Shown here: in pieces, positions 25,551 to 38,520 of the stretch
How positions within the stretch are numbered: the stretch's first letter is position 1
Layout: every line of letters begins with the position of its first letter
Source of the DNA: Bactrocera neohumeralis
Taxonomy: Eukaryota > Arthropoda > Insecta > Diptera > Tephritidae
DNA: 64,000 nt
Reading direction: 5' to 3'
NCBI RefSeq assembly: GCF_024586455.1
Contig: NC_065922.1
Location: forward strand, 24,796,089 to 24,860,088
Program-made: the position numbers and the translations under genes
The notes under the pieces: generated by a model
What the model was told of the DNA's origin: nothing
Database searches by the model: none
Seen by the model: only the letters and a program-made list of their open reading frames with translations

Positions 25551-25852
25551 TTTTATAAAATCCAACCGGCAAGTAATGGATAAGGTGAACCGACTTTATG
25601 AAAACCATAATTTAGGTACGAGATATAGGGAGTAAAAGCAGTTCTTAGTTGATGAATAGTATTTTTGTGAAGTGAAAAAACACTTTAGAGTCTGTCATGA
25701 ATCTAATAATCAGTAGTTAGGTCTGGAAAATCTTTAATACGATTCCAATACTTTAAAGTTAAAAATAATCTCAGACTTCTGATAAGTTTCAGTCTTATAT
25801 ATTCAATTTATGTTTGATTTATCAATTAAAAGGTGAAAGAACCAGCCAATAC

Positions 25853-26435
25853 ATATGTATTTGACTAAGAAAGTAAAGATATTCGGTTATCATTGAGCGG
25901 TGGTTGGCGATTCCCATTCACAGTAACGTGCCGGTCTTGATCATCATGGAAGAAGGTCAGCCCAATGACTCCGCCGGCCCATAGACCGCACCAAACCGTA
26001 ATTTTTTCTGGATACAATGGTGACTCATGGAGTACGTGTGAATTGCTGCTTGACCAATAACGCATATTTTGAAGATGATTTTCCGATGAAAATCCGGATC
26101 ATTTTGAAGTTGTTGCTTAGCACAATTCACGAACATGCGAGGATTCTGGTGGTCAGATCTTGCGTCAATTTGATCTTGTAAGGATGTAAGCCAATATATT
26201 TTCGCAAAGTTCGCCACAATGACGTCTCAGAGATGCTCGGCACTACGGGCACTTCTTTGTCACACTGACACGGCTTTTACTTTTGTAGCGTCCCTTTTAA
26301 AACCCCGTTAGTAGTAATTAAAATTACTTGAACTTGTGGAACGGAAGATTACTCATGTGATGTACTCGAGATAGCAGGCTTTAAGGAATCGAAACTGAAC
26401 TACATATGTACTCGACTAAGAAAGTAAAGATTCCG
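25853..26435. repeat. Direct repeat pair flanking a mariner relic
   Basis: About 34 bp at 25853-25886 (CATATGTA, then GACTAAGAAAGTAAAGAT) recurs at 26403-26435 with only a few differences. The pair brackets the minus-strand mariner relic. It may be duplicated flank or part of a composite element. Confidence 0.6.
25885..26290 (-). mobile_element. Decayed mariner-like transposase relic (second DD41D-type subfamily)
   Basis: Reading the minus strand from about 26272, the text gives VPVVPSISETSLWRTLRKYIG followed by LHPYKIKLTQDL, the second helix-turn-helix of this transposase type. A frameshift leads to MFVNCAKQQLQNDPDFHRKI. After a deletion comes LHESPLYPEKITVWCGLWAG and GVIG, then HVTVNGNR. 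The first catalytic Asp lies in the deleted part. The text is closer to the 32.7 kb copy (DFHRKII, QNVPYWAGSNP) than to the rosa-like copies 1-4. No terminal repeats were identified. Confidence 0.8.
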
Positions 26436-28394
26436 GCCAAACAACCCAATGAAAAAACAAACTTTTACAAAAAATTGTTTAAGAAATTATCTATATTATA
26501 CTCAGCACTATACAAATCTCTCTCCATCATATGTAGATTATGAACACAACTATAAACGTAATTAAATCAAGAATATTTAATTTTTATCCAGGTCAATAAA
26601 TAAAATGAGATCTATATTAAAATTTTTTGGTCCTCATTATAAGGTTTGCTTTTTTAAATCCATATCAGGAAGCTTTTAAGCTAAGTCTCACAACGTTGAA
26701 GTCATTTTCTATTTTCTTGAAGTCACTTTAGGTGCTTTAAATTTCGACTTCTTCTAGTTCTTCTTTCCAAAACTGAATTTTAAAATCATAATCACAACTA
26801 AAGTCGGATCACCCTAACTTTAACACACCTCAATCAGACGCTCGACCGCATTTTCCTACAACTCTCTTTATCATCTCTTTATATATGCACTCACTTTATT
26901 TTTCATTGTAAAATAACTGCATATTTACGCAAATGCGGCGCCAGTAAAACGCTAGAAATGTAACCATTTATGCTTAGCAGTTTTTCTCTCATATCGCCCA
27001 AGTCATTTCCCTCCCTAACAGCACTAGTACTCCGCCAACACATCTGCCATTCAGCAAACTCAGGTATTTTCTGTTGCTTTTATCTGCTTTGAGCATTTGC
27101 CTTTGCCACATTTATGCGAGCGTGTGTTTGTATATGTACTATATGTACATATGTATGTATGTGTTGCATGTTTGTAGAGTTTAGACAAGTTTATCATGTT
27201 GCTATCATAAATTTTCTTAGTTTTTCCTGTGGACAAGTTGCAATTAATTGCATATGCGTATTTTACACCACACACTCACACTCTCTCACTTTATCTTCGC
27301 TCTATTCGCTGTTTCGTTCGTCTTTTACCTTTACCTTTCGCTTTGGATTTTTGCATTTTGCCTTAGTTAACCGTGTTGGCAATGTGGAGATAAATGATTC
27401 TTGCGCATCGTTTATGGAAATTAAATGCATGTTGGCAAAATGTTTCCTCTGCATCCATGTGAGTGGCTCTAAGCTCTAGCGCAAAAGTGCATAAATGAAA
27501 ATAAATTGTTGTTATATGCTAATTTCAAATTATCCACGTGAAAATAAGTGTGGTTAAGGAGAGAAGGAAAGACTACATATGCAAGTCTGTTGAGAGAATT
27601 TTTAAAAGTTGTCCAAAGGGTTATAGGCACTCACCCTAGCTTACTTTAAAATATCTTTTTCTGGGTTTCAGAGACTAGAGATAGTTTTTGGAAAGGAAAG
27701 TGAAATTTTTTTAAAACTTAGTCTCTTCTTAATATCGAATGATGGTTATCTTGGACTAAGGTTAATCCAAACCTCAGAGTTTCAATATGATCAGGGCGAT
27801 TGGTTTCCTGTCGAAAACAATATGGTAGTGTCCGCAGAAAAATTTATTTTGTCCATCCGTCGTGATATTATTTTCCATTTAAATATATTGATCAACCCTT
27901 TCAGACCTTTTGCAATAGCGACTTGTATAAAATAACTAACAAACTAATAAGGTCTGTAGCGACTAAACTCACTAACGTGAACACGGCTATTTGCTGTAAA
28001 GAAACCACTAGCTTACTGAGGACTCAGTTTATCTTAGAGATAAATCTCCTTTGGCATCAAACGACTTTGAGCACTTTCGGAATAAAATTGCAAATCTTAG
28101 TACGGTAAACTTCGAGAAGGGTATCAGAGATTTTAAACAGTGGAAATGTGTTAGAATAAAGCGTGTTTAATGCTTAAAAATTCAATCACGCCTCTCCTCG
28201 TCCTCTTCCCCACCTCAAATCGCTCGCAAACTATTTTTCCTTCTATACTTGTAATTCTATCTTGTCTTTGCAATGGGTTTTAACCTACTACAAGTATAAC
28301 CTTGTCCTTTCAAGAATTATCAAACCTAGTCTACAACTAAAAGAGCCGATAAAAAATTATTAAATCTTTAAATGTTGAGAATTTTTAATTTAGA
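26436..28394. other. AT-rich sequence, no gene recognised
   Basis: Includes a TATGTACTATATGTACATATGTATGTATG patch near 27133-27160. The open frame 27114-27479 overlaps this low-complexity DNA and has no domain. Confidence 0.45.
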
Positions 28395-28936
28395 CATTAA
28401 ATTTGAAATTTAAAAATTGGAGACATATTTAGATTTGGAGAAATTTTGGAAATTTGATAGTTTTTAATTGGGTCTTAAGTTAAATTGCTGTAATTTTTAA
28501 TTTTCAATTTAGGAAATTTTAAAATCGGAGATATTTTAAAAAATGGAGACTTTTTGAAATTTTGAAAACTTAGTAGTTTTAAATAGGTCTTAGTTTAATT
28601 GCTGTAATTTTGCAATTACAATTTAAAAATTATCAATCTGGAGACATTTTTAAAATTGGAGACATTTTGGAACATGAATTAAGTAGTTTTTAAATGGGTT
28701 TTAAGTTACATTGCTGTAACTTTTAATTTACAATTAAAGAAATGTTCAATTTGGAGACATTTTTAAAATTGGAGAGATTTTGAAATTTTTGAAATTTAGT
28801 AGTTTTTAAATAGATCTTAAGTTAAATTGCTGTAATTTTCAAATTACGATTAAAGAAATTTTAAAATTGAAGACATTTTGAAATTTTGGAAATTTAGTAG
28901 TTTTTAAATGGAATGTAAGTTGAATTGCTGTAACTG
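28395..28936. repeat. About 113-bp AT-rich minisatellite, five units
   Basis: The word TTGCTGTAA recurs at about 28485, 28599, 28711, 28827 and 28925 (spacings 114, 112, 116, 98). It is preceded each time by TAGTTTTTAAAT...TTAAGTT and by GGAGACATTTT-type text. Units are clearly alike but diverged. It has no coding potential. Confidence 0.85.
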
Positions 28937-30610
28937 TTGTTTTTGTCGAGAAAAGCATACTTTTTTAAGCTGGAGCATATAAAATTATTTGCAAAACGTT
29001 AAGTTATCATGTTAATTACATATATACGAAACTGAAGTAATAACTAGAGACCTCTTAGATTTAAGTAATGCGGCTCATGTTTAGCAACGATTTTTTTTCA
29101 CCAAATAGAAACATTCAAAAAGGTAAGTGTTTGAACAAAAAAATTCTAAAATTTTATAGCACTCTGACGTATATACAAATGCACTTAATAGCTAATACCT
29201 GTGAGTCATTCTTTTGATTTTCCGTTTTAAATGAATATGAGAATATGTGAAAATAGCGAAACATACCTGAAATAAAAAGAGAAAAAATGTTGCTTTAGTC
29301 ATGAAAAATTTAAAAATATGTAAGAGCAATGTATTTTACAGATGTATGAAATCAACACAGCAAAATCAATCAGCTAAAACGCTTTAAAAACTAACAAATC
29401 GGCCATCGTGCGCCACTAATCCAATAGTAGCAGCAATTAAGAGGCAAAGTAAATATTTTCAAATATATACACATTTATATTTATACGCACAACATTTCAT
29501 ATATATGAGTACATAAACGTCAATGTATATGTAAAAACTCGAAATTTATGAAAAAATTTCAAGAATTTCTTTTCCATTAATTTTTTTAATATTTCTTTTT
29601 CATTTACAAAAACATGCACTTAATTGTAACAGTGCGCGGAAACTTTGCAACCGCAGTGCAGATTTGGTTGCGCGCCATTTGACCTCACAACACTCTGGCA
29701 ACAAGTAAACCAAATGGAGGGAGGTGCTTAAACCCTCGAAATATGCAAAAATTTTAATGAAAATATGTTTGAGAACGCTGGCATGAAAGCGGTGGCGTTA
29801 AATAGCTGTCGTTTTTCTTAAACCAAATTTTTTGCACAAGCTAGCCGCCAACTCTAGACCAATAATGTATTTGCGGTTTTTTACTAAATATTTATTTCAA
29901 AAAAATATTTTGCGGGTCGCAGTGACAATGGTGAGCGCAGCTGTAAAAACAAGCCAGTGCCACACCGAAATGAAGTGAGCGAAATAATCCAGTGAAAATG
30001 CCAACGCAATTTAATACAACGGCATATACATACATATGTAAATATATTTGAGCATACAAGCCAGTGTATTACCAGATTTTTTTATTATAGAAGCTATATA
30101 TTTTTTAAATTTTTTTAATATTTTTTTTATTAATTTTTTTTTTAATATTTTTATTTTTTATATTTTTTTATTTTTTATATTTTTTTCAACTCACATAGTC
30201 ATATTCATACCGCTTACTGCTTTTCTATTTTTTCTATTTCTCCTTTTTCTTTACCCTTGCATATTCGCGCTCTAGCCACGTATTCCACATTTCTATTAGA
30301 ATTCCCCGCCGCGCATTTTGCATGCCAGCACCTGTGCACATAGCTGAAATCGCCCCGCGTGGTTGCTGCAGTTGCCGTAGGCGTTCTGAGCATTTTTCAC
30401 TGCAAATCCGCACGCGTCACGTCAGCTTTTCTAACTGTTTATATAAATGCAGTTGGCTGTTTACTGTTATTTTTCGGTTTTCGTTTTGCAAGCTTCTATT
30501 TACAACGCTCCCACCGGTGCTGTGCTTTTCGGGTAGTTGTGGCACACACACAAACGCACACATGAGTACAAATAATACCTTATTGTATATGGTGTATGCT
30601 CAAGTATGCT
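28937..30610. other. AT-rich sequence with a long T-rich tract
   Basis: From about 30075 to 30190 the plus strand is almost entirely T with A interruptions, which produces a Phe/Ile-rich chance frame. The stretch 30300-30560 is less AT-rich but has no recognisable coding content. Confidence 0.45.
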
Positions 30611-30783
30611 CAAGGGTATATCTGATTTTGTTGGTTTTGGTTGGAGTTTTAAAAATATTGATAAATATTTTCGTCTATGCTAGTTAGGAATGGTTTCAAG
30701 GGTATATCTGATTTTTTTGGTTTTGGTTGGAGTTTTAAAAATATTGATAAATATTTTCGCTCTATGCTAGTTAGGAATGGTTT
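30611..30783. repeat. Near-perfect 86-bp tandem duplication
   Basis: Unit 1 is 30611-30696 and unit 2 is 30697-30783. The units begin CAAGGGTATATCTGATTTT and end TTAGGAATGGTTT. They differ by one substitution in the T run and one inserted C, so the duplication is recent compared with the diverged minisatellites elsewhere in the window. Confidence 0.95.
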
Positions 30784-32739
30784 CTGTTAAAAAATGCAAA
30801 ATATTCAAATTGAGGTGTGGGGAGTTGGCCACAAAAATTCAGCAAAATGTGAATATTGAGAAAAATGCTTGAGTTTAAAGACTGTTGAGGTAAGCTATGC
30901 ATAGATTAGTATCATGTAGTAGTAGTGACATCTGAAAGTTTGCATTGTTTTAGTGTACAATAAGAATTTTTTCGGAAGCTGGCCGGCCGATGCTCTTTAT
31001 TAAATGATATAGTGTATGATGTTTCAGTAAATTAATTAAATACTATACATTCATATTTGGTAAAACAGTTCCCATGCTATTCCAATTTATCTATCTAAAA
31101 AAATCTAAACAAAGAAACACTTAAAATTGATAACATCTGATACCTAAATCCAACTCCAGTAATAATATAAAAGACTTGCTATAATTTTGAATTTTCTGAG
31201 ACGAAATTGGCGCACCGCTTAAGTTTTTGAAGGGTCCTGTGAGTTTTAAAATTTCAAAAAAGATGTTTTGATATTTTTATTTCTTTTTTGTAATATAAAT
31301 GTCTAAAATGTTTCCCCAAAGTTTCAAGGTAATAAAAGTGTAAGATATATAACCTTAGGGGGAGCGGGCCGTTAGCCAAACCGGTTGGTACTTCAATCTT
31401 TGATTGTATTTTTCTCGAAACATTGTTTTCAAAGTCGGTGGTCAAGATTTCTCAGAAACTAGTGAAGCGACCTTATTGAAATTTTTTACAGTTCTTCTAA
31501 ATAGGATGACTTCATAGTTGATCAAAGATTTTTTTTTCAATTTTAACCAATTTTTTTAAGACATTTTTTGGTGAAAATGAGTCCTAAAATCGGTATTTTG
31601 TTGCAATTTTGTATAAAACAATTTTTTTTCTAAGTTCTTCGATTAGTCACGACCTAAGCTTATCTAAGAGATGAATTATGTTGTTTTGATATCACATGAA
31701 TGCTTTGTTTGTTATGCTAACCGCCGCGAGAAGACGCTTTTGCGTGTGATCTCCGGAAACCTCCGGAATTATTTGAAAGAAGACCTTGTAAATATATTTT
31801 AAAGCTTTGTGCAAAATTTCATTGAGCAGATCGCGAGAAATCTTGAAAACTTACTTTGAAAACACAAGTTTTAAGTGCAGCATTACAGTCACTTAAAACT
31901 TTAAAAGCGGGTATGCACATTTCCAAAACTATAACATAGATTACGCTTGATAATCTAGTACAACCTTCCAGATATCTTATACAATTAAATAAGACTATAC
32001 AGTTTTTGTGAACCCGTGATACATGGGTTTCCACTAAAAGAAGTTCCACAATATAATCAACTGCTCAAGGACATAATTAATAATGTAGCCAAATTAGAAA
32101 ATCGATTTTAAAGCAGGAAAAGAACTAGATACTCAAGGAGCTCCAACGTAACATAGATATATATGTATATCAGTGTATAAATATTTAACCATATTCAGAA
32201 TGAAATCAAAAATATATAATATTTCCATCTGAAAGAAGTACCCGCAACGATTGAAACTAACAAATGAAATGGAGGGTTGAATTGGTGGTTGTGAAACAAA
32301 AACTTAGCAAATTGAATAAGATAGTGTCTAACGTCAATTCAATGGATTCGCCATGATTTCAATCTCACAATAGGTACAACAGGACAACCATGGTAACGGA
32401 CACATAAATTGTTAATATAACTCATCGATGTTCTGTCTTATACGAATAATTTTGATCTTTCTTTTAACGATGTTAAAATCCAGATCAAACCCAGTTTCAG
32501 TTTTACACATTTCTACATCAAGCTTTGGTATACAGTCGCTTTTCTTTAGCCAAACCTTCATCTGAATAAGACATACTGGTTCCACTGCAGCTGTGTTACG
32601 TTAGGTTAAAAGGTTGATTCTTTGCGACAAGAACCACGAAGGACCCCAGTTGGTTCACAAGCCACTCTTAATTCGAGAAATCTTCTTTAAACGAGAAACT
32701 ATTTTGAGTGCATCACGAATTTGTGGAGGCGGTTAACAT
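30784..32739. other. AT-rich sequence, no gene recognised
   Basis: No recognisable gene. The stretch from about 31190 to 31740 is somewhat more complex and may be an old dispersed element, but no terminal repeats or protein text could be read. Confidence 0.4.
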
Positions 32740-33275
32740 CAAATTTACTATCGAAATTCGGAGTCAGTGGCCTTAACTTTAAAAGCGCTACGTCCAATTT
32801 ATGGTCGTCATAATCGTCCTGCCAGATCAACAATTGAGCATCTAGTGAAAAAATTCGAACCACAGGCACAGGATTTTCATCGAAAAATCATATTCAACGA
32901 TAACGCACATTTCTGGCTGAATAGCTTCGTCAATAAGCAAAATGTGCCTTATTGGGCAGGCAGCAATCCAGCAGCAAGAATCGCTACCGCTCAATGATAA
33001 TCGCATGTTTTAGACCCGAATTGGTTGATATGGACTGAGACATATGTGGTTCTAACAGGACGGCGCCACAAGCCACACGGGGAATTACACAATTGATTTA
33101 TTGAAAACCAAGTTTGTTGAACGTGTTATCTCACGAAATGGCCCAGTCAATTGACCACCTTGGTCGTGTGATTTGACGCCGTTAGACTATTTCCTGTGGG
33201 GCTACCTCAAGTCTATGATCTATACCAACAAGCCAGCTACGATTGATGAACTTTTTGAGGTTCAACTAAAAAAGA
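32740..33275 (+). mobile_element. Internally deleted DD41D-type mariner (second subfamily)
   Basis: The frame from about 32767 gives ALRPIYGRHNRPARSTIEHL (helix-turn-helix region). A deletion joins it to DFHRKIIFNDNAHFWLNSFV, where N-D-N-A-H-F carries the first catalytic Asp. After further loss, the text from about 33058 reads QDGATSHTGNYTIDLL and then C-D-L-T-P-L-D-Y-F-L-W-G-Y. The second and third Asp are separated by 41 residues, the DD41D spacing. The Trp before PPWSCD is TGA. It is a non-functional relic, with no ends identified. Confidence 0.85.
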
Positions 33276-34289
33276 AAAATTTTTGAACATCTTTTAACAT
33301 TTTTGCCACAATTTCCATACCAAACTAACTCCATTTATTAAAACTAAAAAAGTATACCAAACATTTTCATGCCACATTGACTTGACCGTTGGCTTTGTAA
33401 AGCCGCGCTTCTAATACGTCCAAACTAAAGCTATCAACTAACTAACGTGGGCAAAACAAACCCAAAAAAATCCGCAATATATAACAACAAAATCTTGACA
33501 TATGCGGCACGTTACAAGTCAATGCTTGGCGCGCTAACAGCCAAAGCTGTTGTTGAGCGAGCAAATATTTTTTATGGCACCAGCGAGCCGGTAGCATTTT
33601 TTCCCCGTTATGTGCGAAGCTGGTAGCCTGACGGTGTTGTTTGATTTTGGCCTTTAGCAGAGGTGCTTTATTTTACTTAAATAACGGTCACTTTTTGGTA
33701 GTCGCGCGCTGCTCATTTTTCTATTTTTTGCCGCCTTGCTGGCAAGCAGTTGCGTGCGTTCAGTGTGCGAAAGCGCATGCAACTCCATTGGAATTTGAGA
33801 GCTTTAGGTTTTTTGTATTTAAATATTTTTTTGTTCAATATTTGTAAACATTTTTGCTTTGCTTTTTTGCTATTACGAAGTTTATTTTTGTTTTTCTAGC
33901 TTTTTTTCAGTTTTGGCTTTTGTTAAGTGCCATACTTTCTTTTGTTTGCAACATACTTGCATTCATTCAACCATACATACATACGTATAAGAGTATGTAA
34001 CTCTATCCGCTGGCAATATTTCATTGAGTGCCTTTTATGCAATTTTAGGTTTTTTTTTTCAGATTGGTCACTTCAACCGGCCAACGGAAACACTGAACCA
34101 GCTCGGCATTAACGTTACATACGCTTACATATATTCATGCACTTTTTTCGGAGCAGCCAACTCGATATCCGTTTTCAGCAAAAAACGATATTTCAGTACA
34201 TAGAAGCAGTTCCAGTTGTTGATATGTGGGTATTTATAATTACCCTGTAGGGAACTTGATGCGCCAAAATTATTCATATGATATTATTA
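33276..34289. other. Sequence without recognised content
   Basis: No gene or repeat family was recognised. It contains short poly-T runs and a CATACATACATACGTATA patch near 33972. Confidence 0.45.
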
Positions 34290-35020
34290 AGTATTAAAGG
34301 GGAAAGAGAGAGATGGATAGAAATAGGAAGGGGGAACGTTAGAGAGAGAGAGATACATAGATAGCTAAATATATAAATATTTATATGAAGAGGGAAAGAG
34401 CAGACAAATAGGGAGAGAGTGAGCAATGAAACAATAAGTTTAATATAGAGAGGGATATATAAAAAAGAGTGAGAAAACTACAGAGACAAAGAAATAGAGA
34501 AACATAAAATGAGAAAGAAAATAAATCACAGTGTTATAAGAGAAAAAAACAAAGGGAAAGATGGAAAAAGAGAAAGAGAACGACAAGGAGAAAAAGAGAT
34601 ATACTTAGACAGAAAACAATATATACATATATATAGAGAGAGAAAGGAAGTGAGATAAATAGATATAGATAGGTGTGAAAGAAATTAATCCAATTATTTG
34701 AAAAGAAAAAAGGTAGCAAAACATAGAAAAAGGGAAAAAGATAATAGAGATAATAGAGAGAAAAATAGAGATAAATAAATATCGAGTGCAAAAATGTATG
34801 CAGGCATAAAGCGAATGAGATAGAGTGTGAGAGAAATAAAAATAAATAAATAGCGGGAAAAAATGTGTAGTATATGAGAAAGAGAGAGAGAGAGAGAGGG
34901 AAATAACAAGGGAAAAAATAGCGAGAGAAAAAATGTATTCAGGGATGAAGAGAGTTATTGATAGAGTGAGAAAAACATAAATAAATACAAAAACGGAGAG
35001 AGAGAAAAAGAGTGAGTGAT
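34290..35020. repeat. Long GA/AAAG-rich polypurine tract
   Basis: For about 730 bp the plus strand is dominated by purines, with (GA)n runs at 34330-34352, 34633-34646 and 34878-34898 and many AGAGAAA/GGGAAA words. Pyrimidines are mostly single T in TATA-like interruptions. The minus strand therefore shows long Phe/Leu/Ser-rich chance frames. It may bind GAGA-type factors or form triplex DNA. Confidence 0.85.
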
Positions 35021-36624
35021 AAATCCCAAAATGTTAAAATACATTTTGGTTCGCAAGGGTTATAAAGAGTACAGATTTCAACTCAATATAAAGCTAAATA
35101 ACAGCATAGAATCAAGTCAATACAGCGGTTTTCAAGATTACGGTTTCGAAGAATGATAGACTTAAAAGAAAGGGAGATATTTGCTCATTAGTGGAAAAGG
35201 AGAAAATGCAACATAAAAATAAAAAAGACAGTATCTCCGACCGACTTTTCTTCAATATATCGGTATGGATGGAAGACATCGGAATAAAATTAAGGGAAAA
35301 TATTATCAGAAAATTTCTGTATGTATATCCTAGGATCCCGAGAAAGTTTGAAATAAAATCTTTAATATCTCGAGTCAGTGAGAGTAATAATGTGACGGCA
35401 AGTCTCCGTTCTGTTTTCTCCCCCTAATTCGGTATTTATCTAGCCTTATAAATGTAATCACTAAATTGAGATTACCAAACGACAAAAAGTGTTTCTGACC
35501 CTCTGTCCCTGTTTTAAAGATAGGTTTATCTGATATCTGAACCATTTCAATAATTTATCAATAGTGTCCACTTTAATCGCATGTACTTTTTTCCCTCACA
35601 CTAATACGAAATGAGAGCAATGTTAACGCTACTTGTAATCCTTTTTGTCAATTTAAGAGAACACACAAAACACGACATATCCATATGCCATTGCGTAATA
35701 ACTTTTACTCATCCGAAACACTGCCCATAGCATTATGTAAGGCGATTGGGCCACTATAAATTTTTTTTGAATATTTCAGACTAAAGAGCTTGCCACTTTT
35801 ATATAAAATGGCTGTGTTTTTCGAATATCCTTTTTTCTATGCTTTGGTTCAAATTTTTTACACTACGCCCTCTATCTACACTGGACCCGCCGGCGCTTTG
35901 GCAGCGATGCGGCGCTACACAACACCGCCGCCGCGTACAATGCGCTCCCACGTTAGTGTTTCAATGAAATTGGCTTATAGCGATTGCTCGCACTCAAACT
36001 GGTTATTTTCCCACACTTTTTCGTCGATCCACAATGCACAGCAGCGTGCACAATGCGCTTACAGAGGCATGTACCTATGTAAGTAAGTGAATTCCCATAG
36101 TGTTACTCTATATATATATGTATGCGAGTGTATATCGGAGCATATATGGATTTGTTTGGGCAGGCTGGCGATACAAATATGTACAATATAAACTCAAGCG
36201 CATGAAATTTATGCAAAAAATGCACTAATACCTTTTGCGCGCGAATGCCCAATTTTATTTTATTTTTATTTGCATTTTTTTTAGCAAATATGGCAACTAT
36301 ATGTAGTGAAATATTTGGTGTTGAGAATTTCCTTTAAGCATTTGCCTTATTTTAAATGAGTTAACACATTTTCTCTCACAGCAAAATGCTTCGAAGTCAC
36401 TCGTTTTGCTGTTTACAGAAGTTCATGTGTTTTTCGGAAAAGTTTTTGGAGTGCTATTTTTGACCACTTTTTTCTCCAAATTGTTGCTGGATTACCTTAG
36501 ATGTGATTTCAACGAACTTTAAAGGCTAAACTGCTCAGGAGAAGTAAACAACTGCATAAAACATTATACAGTTTTGGCGAAAATGAAATCGATTTGAGAA
36601 TTTTTCATCGAATATATTTTTGGA
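35021..36624. other. Mixed sequence, no gene recognised
   Basis: A patch near 35880-36075 is less AT-rich. The frames at 35191-35427 and 35790-36086 have no recognisable domain. No transposon signature was seen. Confidence 0.45.
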
Positions 36625-37525
36625 AACAGAGTTGCCACTTGTTTTAAGAGTACGAAGTAAGCTAAACATTGCTGTAACACACATATAAAGTATTTTAGAC
36701 GATTTGAGAACTTTTCAAAATTTTTTTAACAGTGTTGCCACTTGTTTAAAAAATATGAAATGATTTGAACATTGCTGTATCATTTTTAAAAGTTTCATAT
36801 GAAGTAAAAGTTATTAAAAAATGTACTATTTTTGCACTGAGTGTGAACAGAGTCACCAGCCTTGTACACGGAAACAGAGTTGCCACATATTTAAACATAC
36901 TAAATAAGTTAAATATTGCTATAATTTCTCTCAACACTTGATTTCAAACCAAATATTTTAAATATGTGCCATTTTCGCTATGATTTGAATATGAAAACAG
37001 AGTTGCCACATTTAAAAAAATAAAATCTAATATATATTGTGATATTGCTTCAATGTATTTGGAATTAAACCAATTTAATTAAAATATGTGATATTTTTGT
37101 TCTGATTCGGGCAGTGTTATCACCCGCACACAGAGAGCAGGGTTACCACGCATTAAAAAGTATTAAATGTTAAAAATTGAAACATAATATTTCTATATAA
37201 AATTGATATGGAACCAAATTTATTTAAAATTGTGTTTTTTGCTGGGGTTCGAAATAGAGTTACCACCTTATGCACATTTATTATAAAAATATATAATTGA
37301 AAAATAAGAATTTTTTGCTATAAAGCAGCACTAACATCAAATGAAAGTTAAAAGAGATAGATCACGCTGAGAGGCATACCTGCTTACAAGGTTGCCATAT
37401 TTTTGAAAAATGTATATTAAATTAAAATAAAATATGTTTTGTTCCAATGAAAACTGGAATAAGCTGTTCTGAAATTTACATAGAGTTGCCATATTTCGTT
37501 CTGGCGTTGCCATATTTCTGTACAA
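36625..37525. repeat. Array C: ACAGAGTTGCCAC-motif minisatellite
   Basis: The word ACAGAGTTGCCAC or a close variant recurs at about 36631, 36730, 36875, 36996, 37138, 37253, 37389 and 37482, with degenerate extra copies at 36849 and 37113. Spacings run from about 93 to 145 bp. Spacers are AT-rich, with AAATATTGCTATAAT-like and ATTTAAAATATG-like text. It is more degenerate than array B and in the same motif orientation. Confidence 0.75.
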
Positions 37526-37683
37526 TTTTTATATTAAAACTAAAAATTGAAACCAAATATTCTGTGGTAACAAAAGCAGGAATAAAGAAATGCTCCCTAC
37601 AAGCAACATTGAATTTTTGCTTGCAACAAAAAAAATATTTTAGCAAATTTCTGCACCGTCGTTCACAGCAGAGCGACAATTTA

Positions 37684-37709
37684 ATTGGCTATTTCACTAG
37701 GAAACCGTG
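37684..37709. repeat. 26-bp word, first copy (second at 39152-39177)
   Basis: The 26 bp starting ATTGGCTATTTCACTAGG are identical to 39152-39177, in the same orientation and about 1.47 kb apart. The flanks differ, apart from one or two bases. The origin is unknown. Confidence 0.9.
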
Positions 37710-38520
37710 TCATCCAAAGTCACAACAAGCTTAAAAGTGCAACTATGTTGCAGAGGAGCTGTCAACAACGGCCGCCATTGCATGCAACACATTAATTTAT
37801 ATTCCATGCAATTAGCCATGCGATTAAAGCTGCAAGTTTGTGTCGCCACCAGCAAACACAATGCGGCAACGGAGCTGTGAATTCTTGTAGGAGCCATCAT
37901 ATATAAATAAATACCACACAACAGATATATATATATGTATATATATTATATGCATATAATATATATGCCACAGCATAATAAAAAAAACACACACACGCTT
38001 GCAAACACAGCTTATATGACGCAAGTTAAGTTGCATGCATGCTTGACCGGCTTCCAGCATTCTTTGGAATTCGCCGCGTTGCTGCACAGCACTGCACCGC
38101 AGTGATTGTTCTCGTGTATGCCCAGCGGTGCTGCAAAGTGTCGCAATCCAGCAATTGATCTCCAAATATATTACTATACATGTGTGTGTTTTTATTGTAT
38201 TGGTGTGCTTTGACATGCATATAAGATTAATAACTATTTAAATGATCGCGTAGCAATTGAAGAAAACCAGTTCAGCAGCCTGTGGAAGCACATAAACAAA
38301 GTCGACAACGCTGGCATAAAATATTCTAATGACTCGATGGGGGCTTAAAAGGTTTTGATTTCACGGTGCGCTATTTATTTTATTTTTATGCAGAAACTTG
38401 ATTGCTTTGAGTATTCGCTGCTCATATGCAGAGAAGTTGGTGTGAGATAAAATGGAATTTTCAGTAGCGGCAAATACTACGCAATAAATTATAAATAATT
38501 TATAATTTTGTAATATTTTT

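Noticed and set aside
27114..27479. 121-codon open frame
   Set aside because: It starts in a TATG/TACA microsatellite, is Cys/Phe/Ser-rich and has no recognisable domain or neighbouring exon.
34534..34909. Long Leu/Phe/Ser-rich frames on the minus strand
   Set aside because: They are the direct result of the GA-rich polypurine tract on the plus strand and have no start context or domain.
37923..37968. TATATA-rich palindrome as a possible origin or hairpin gene
   Set aside because: Simple alternating AT repeats like this are common across the window and carry no further signal.
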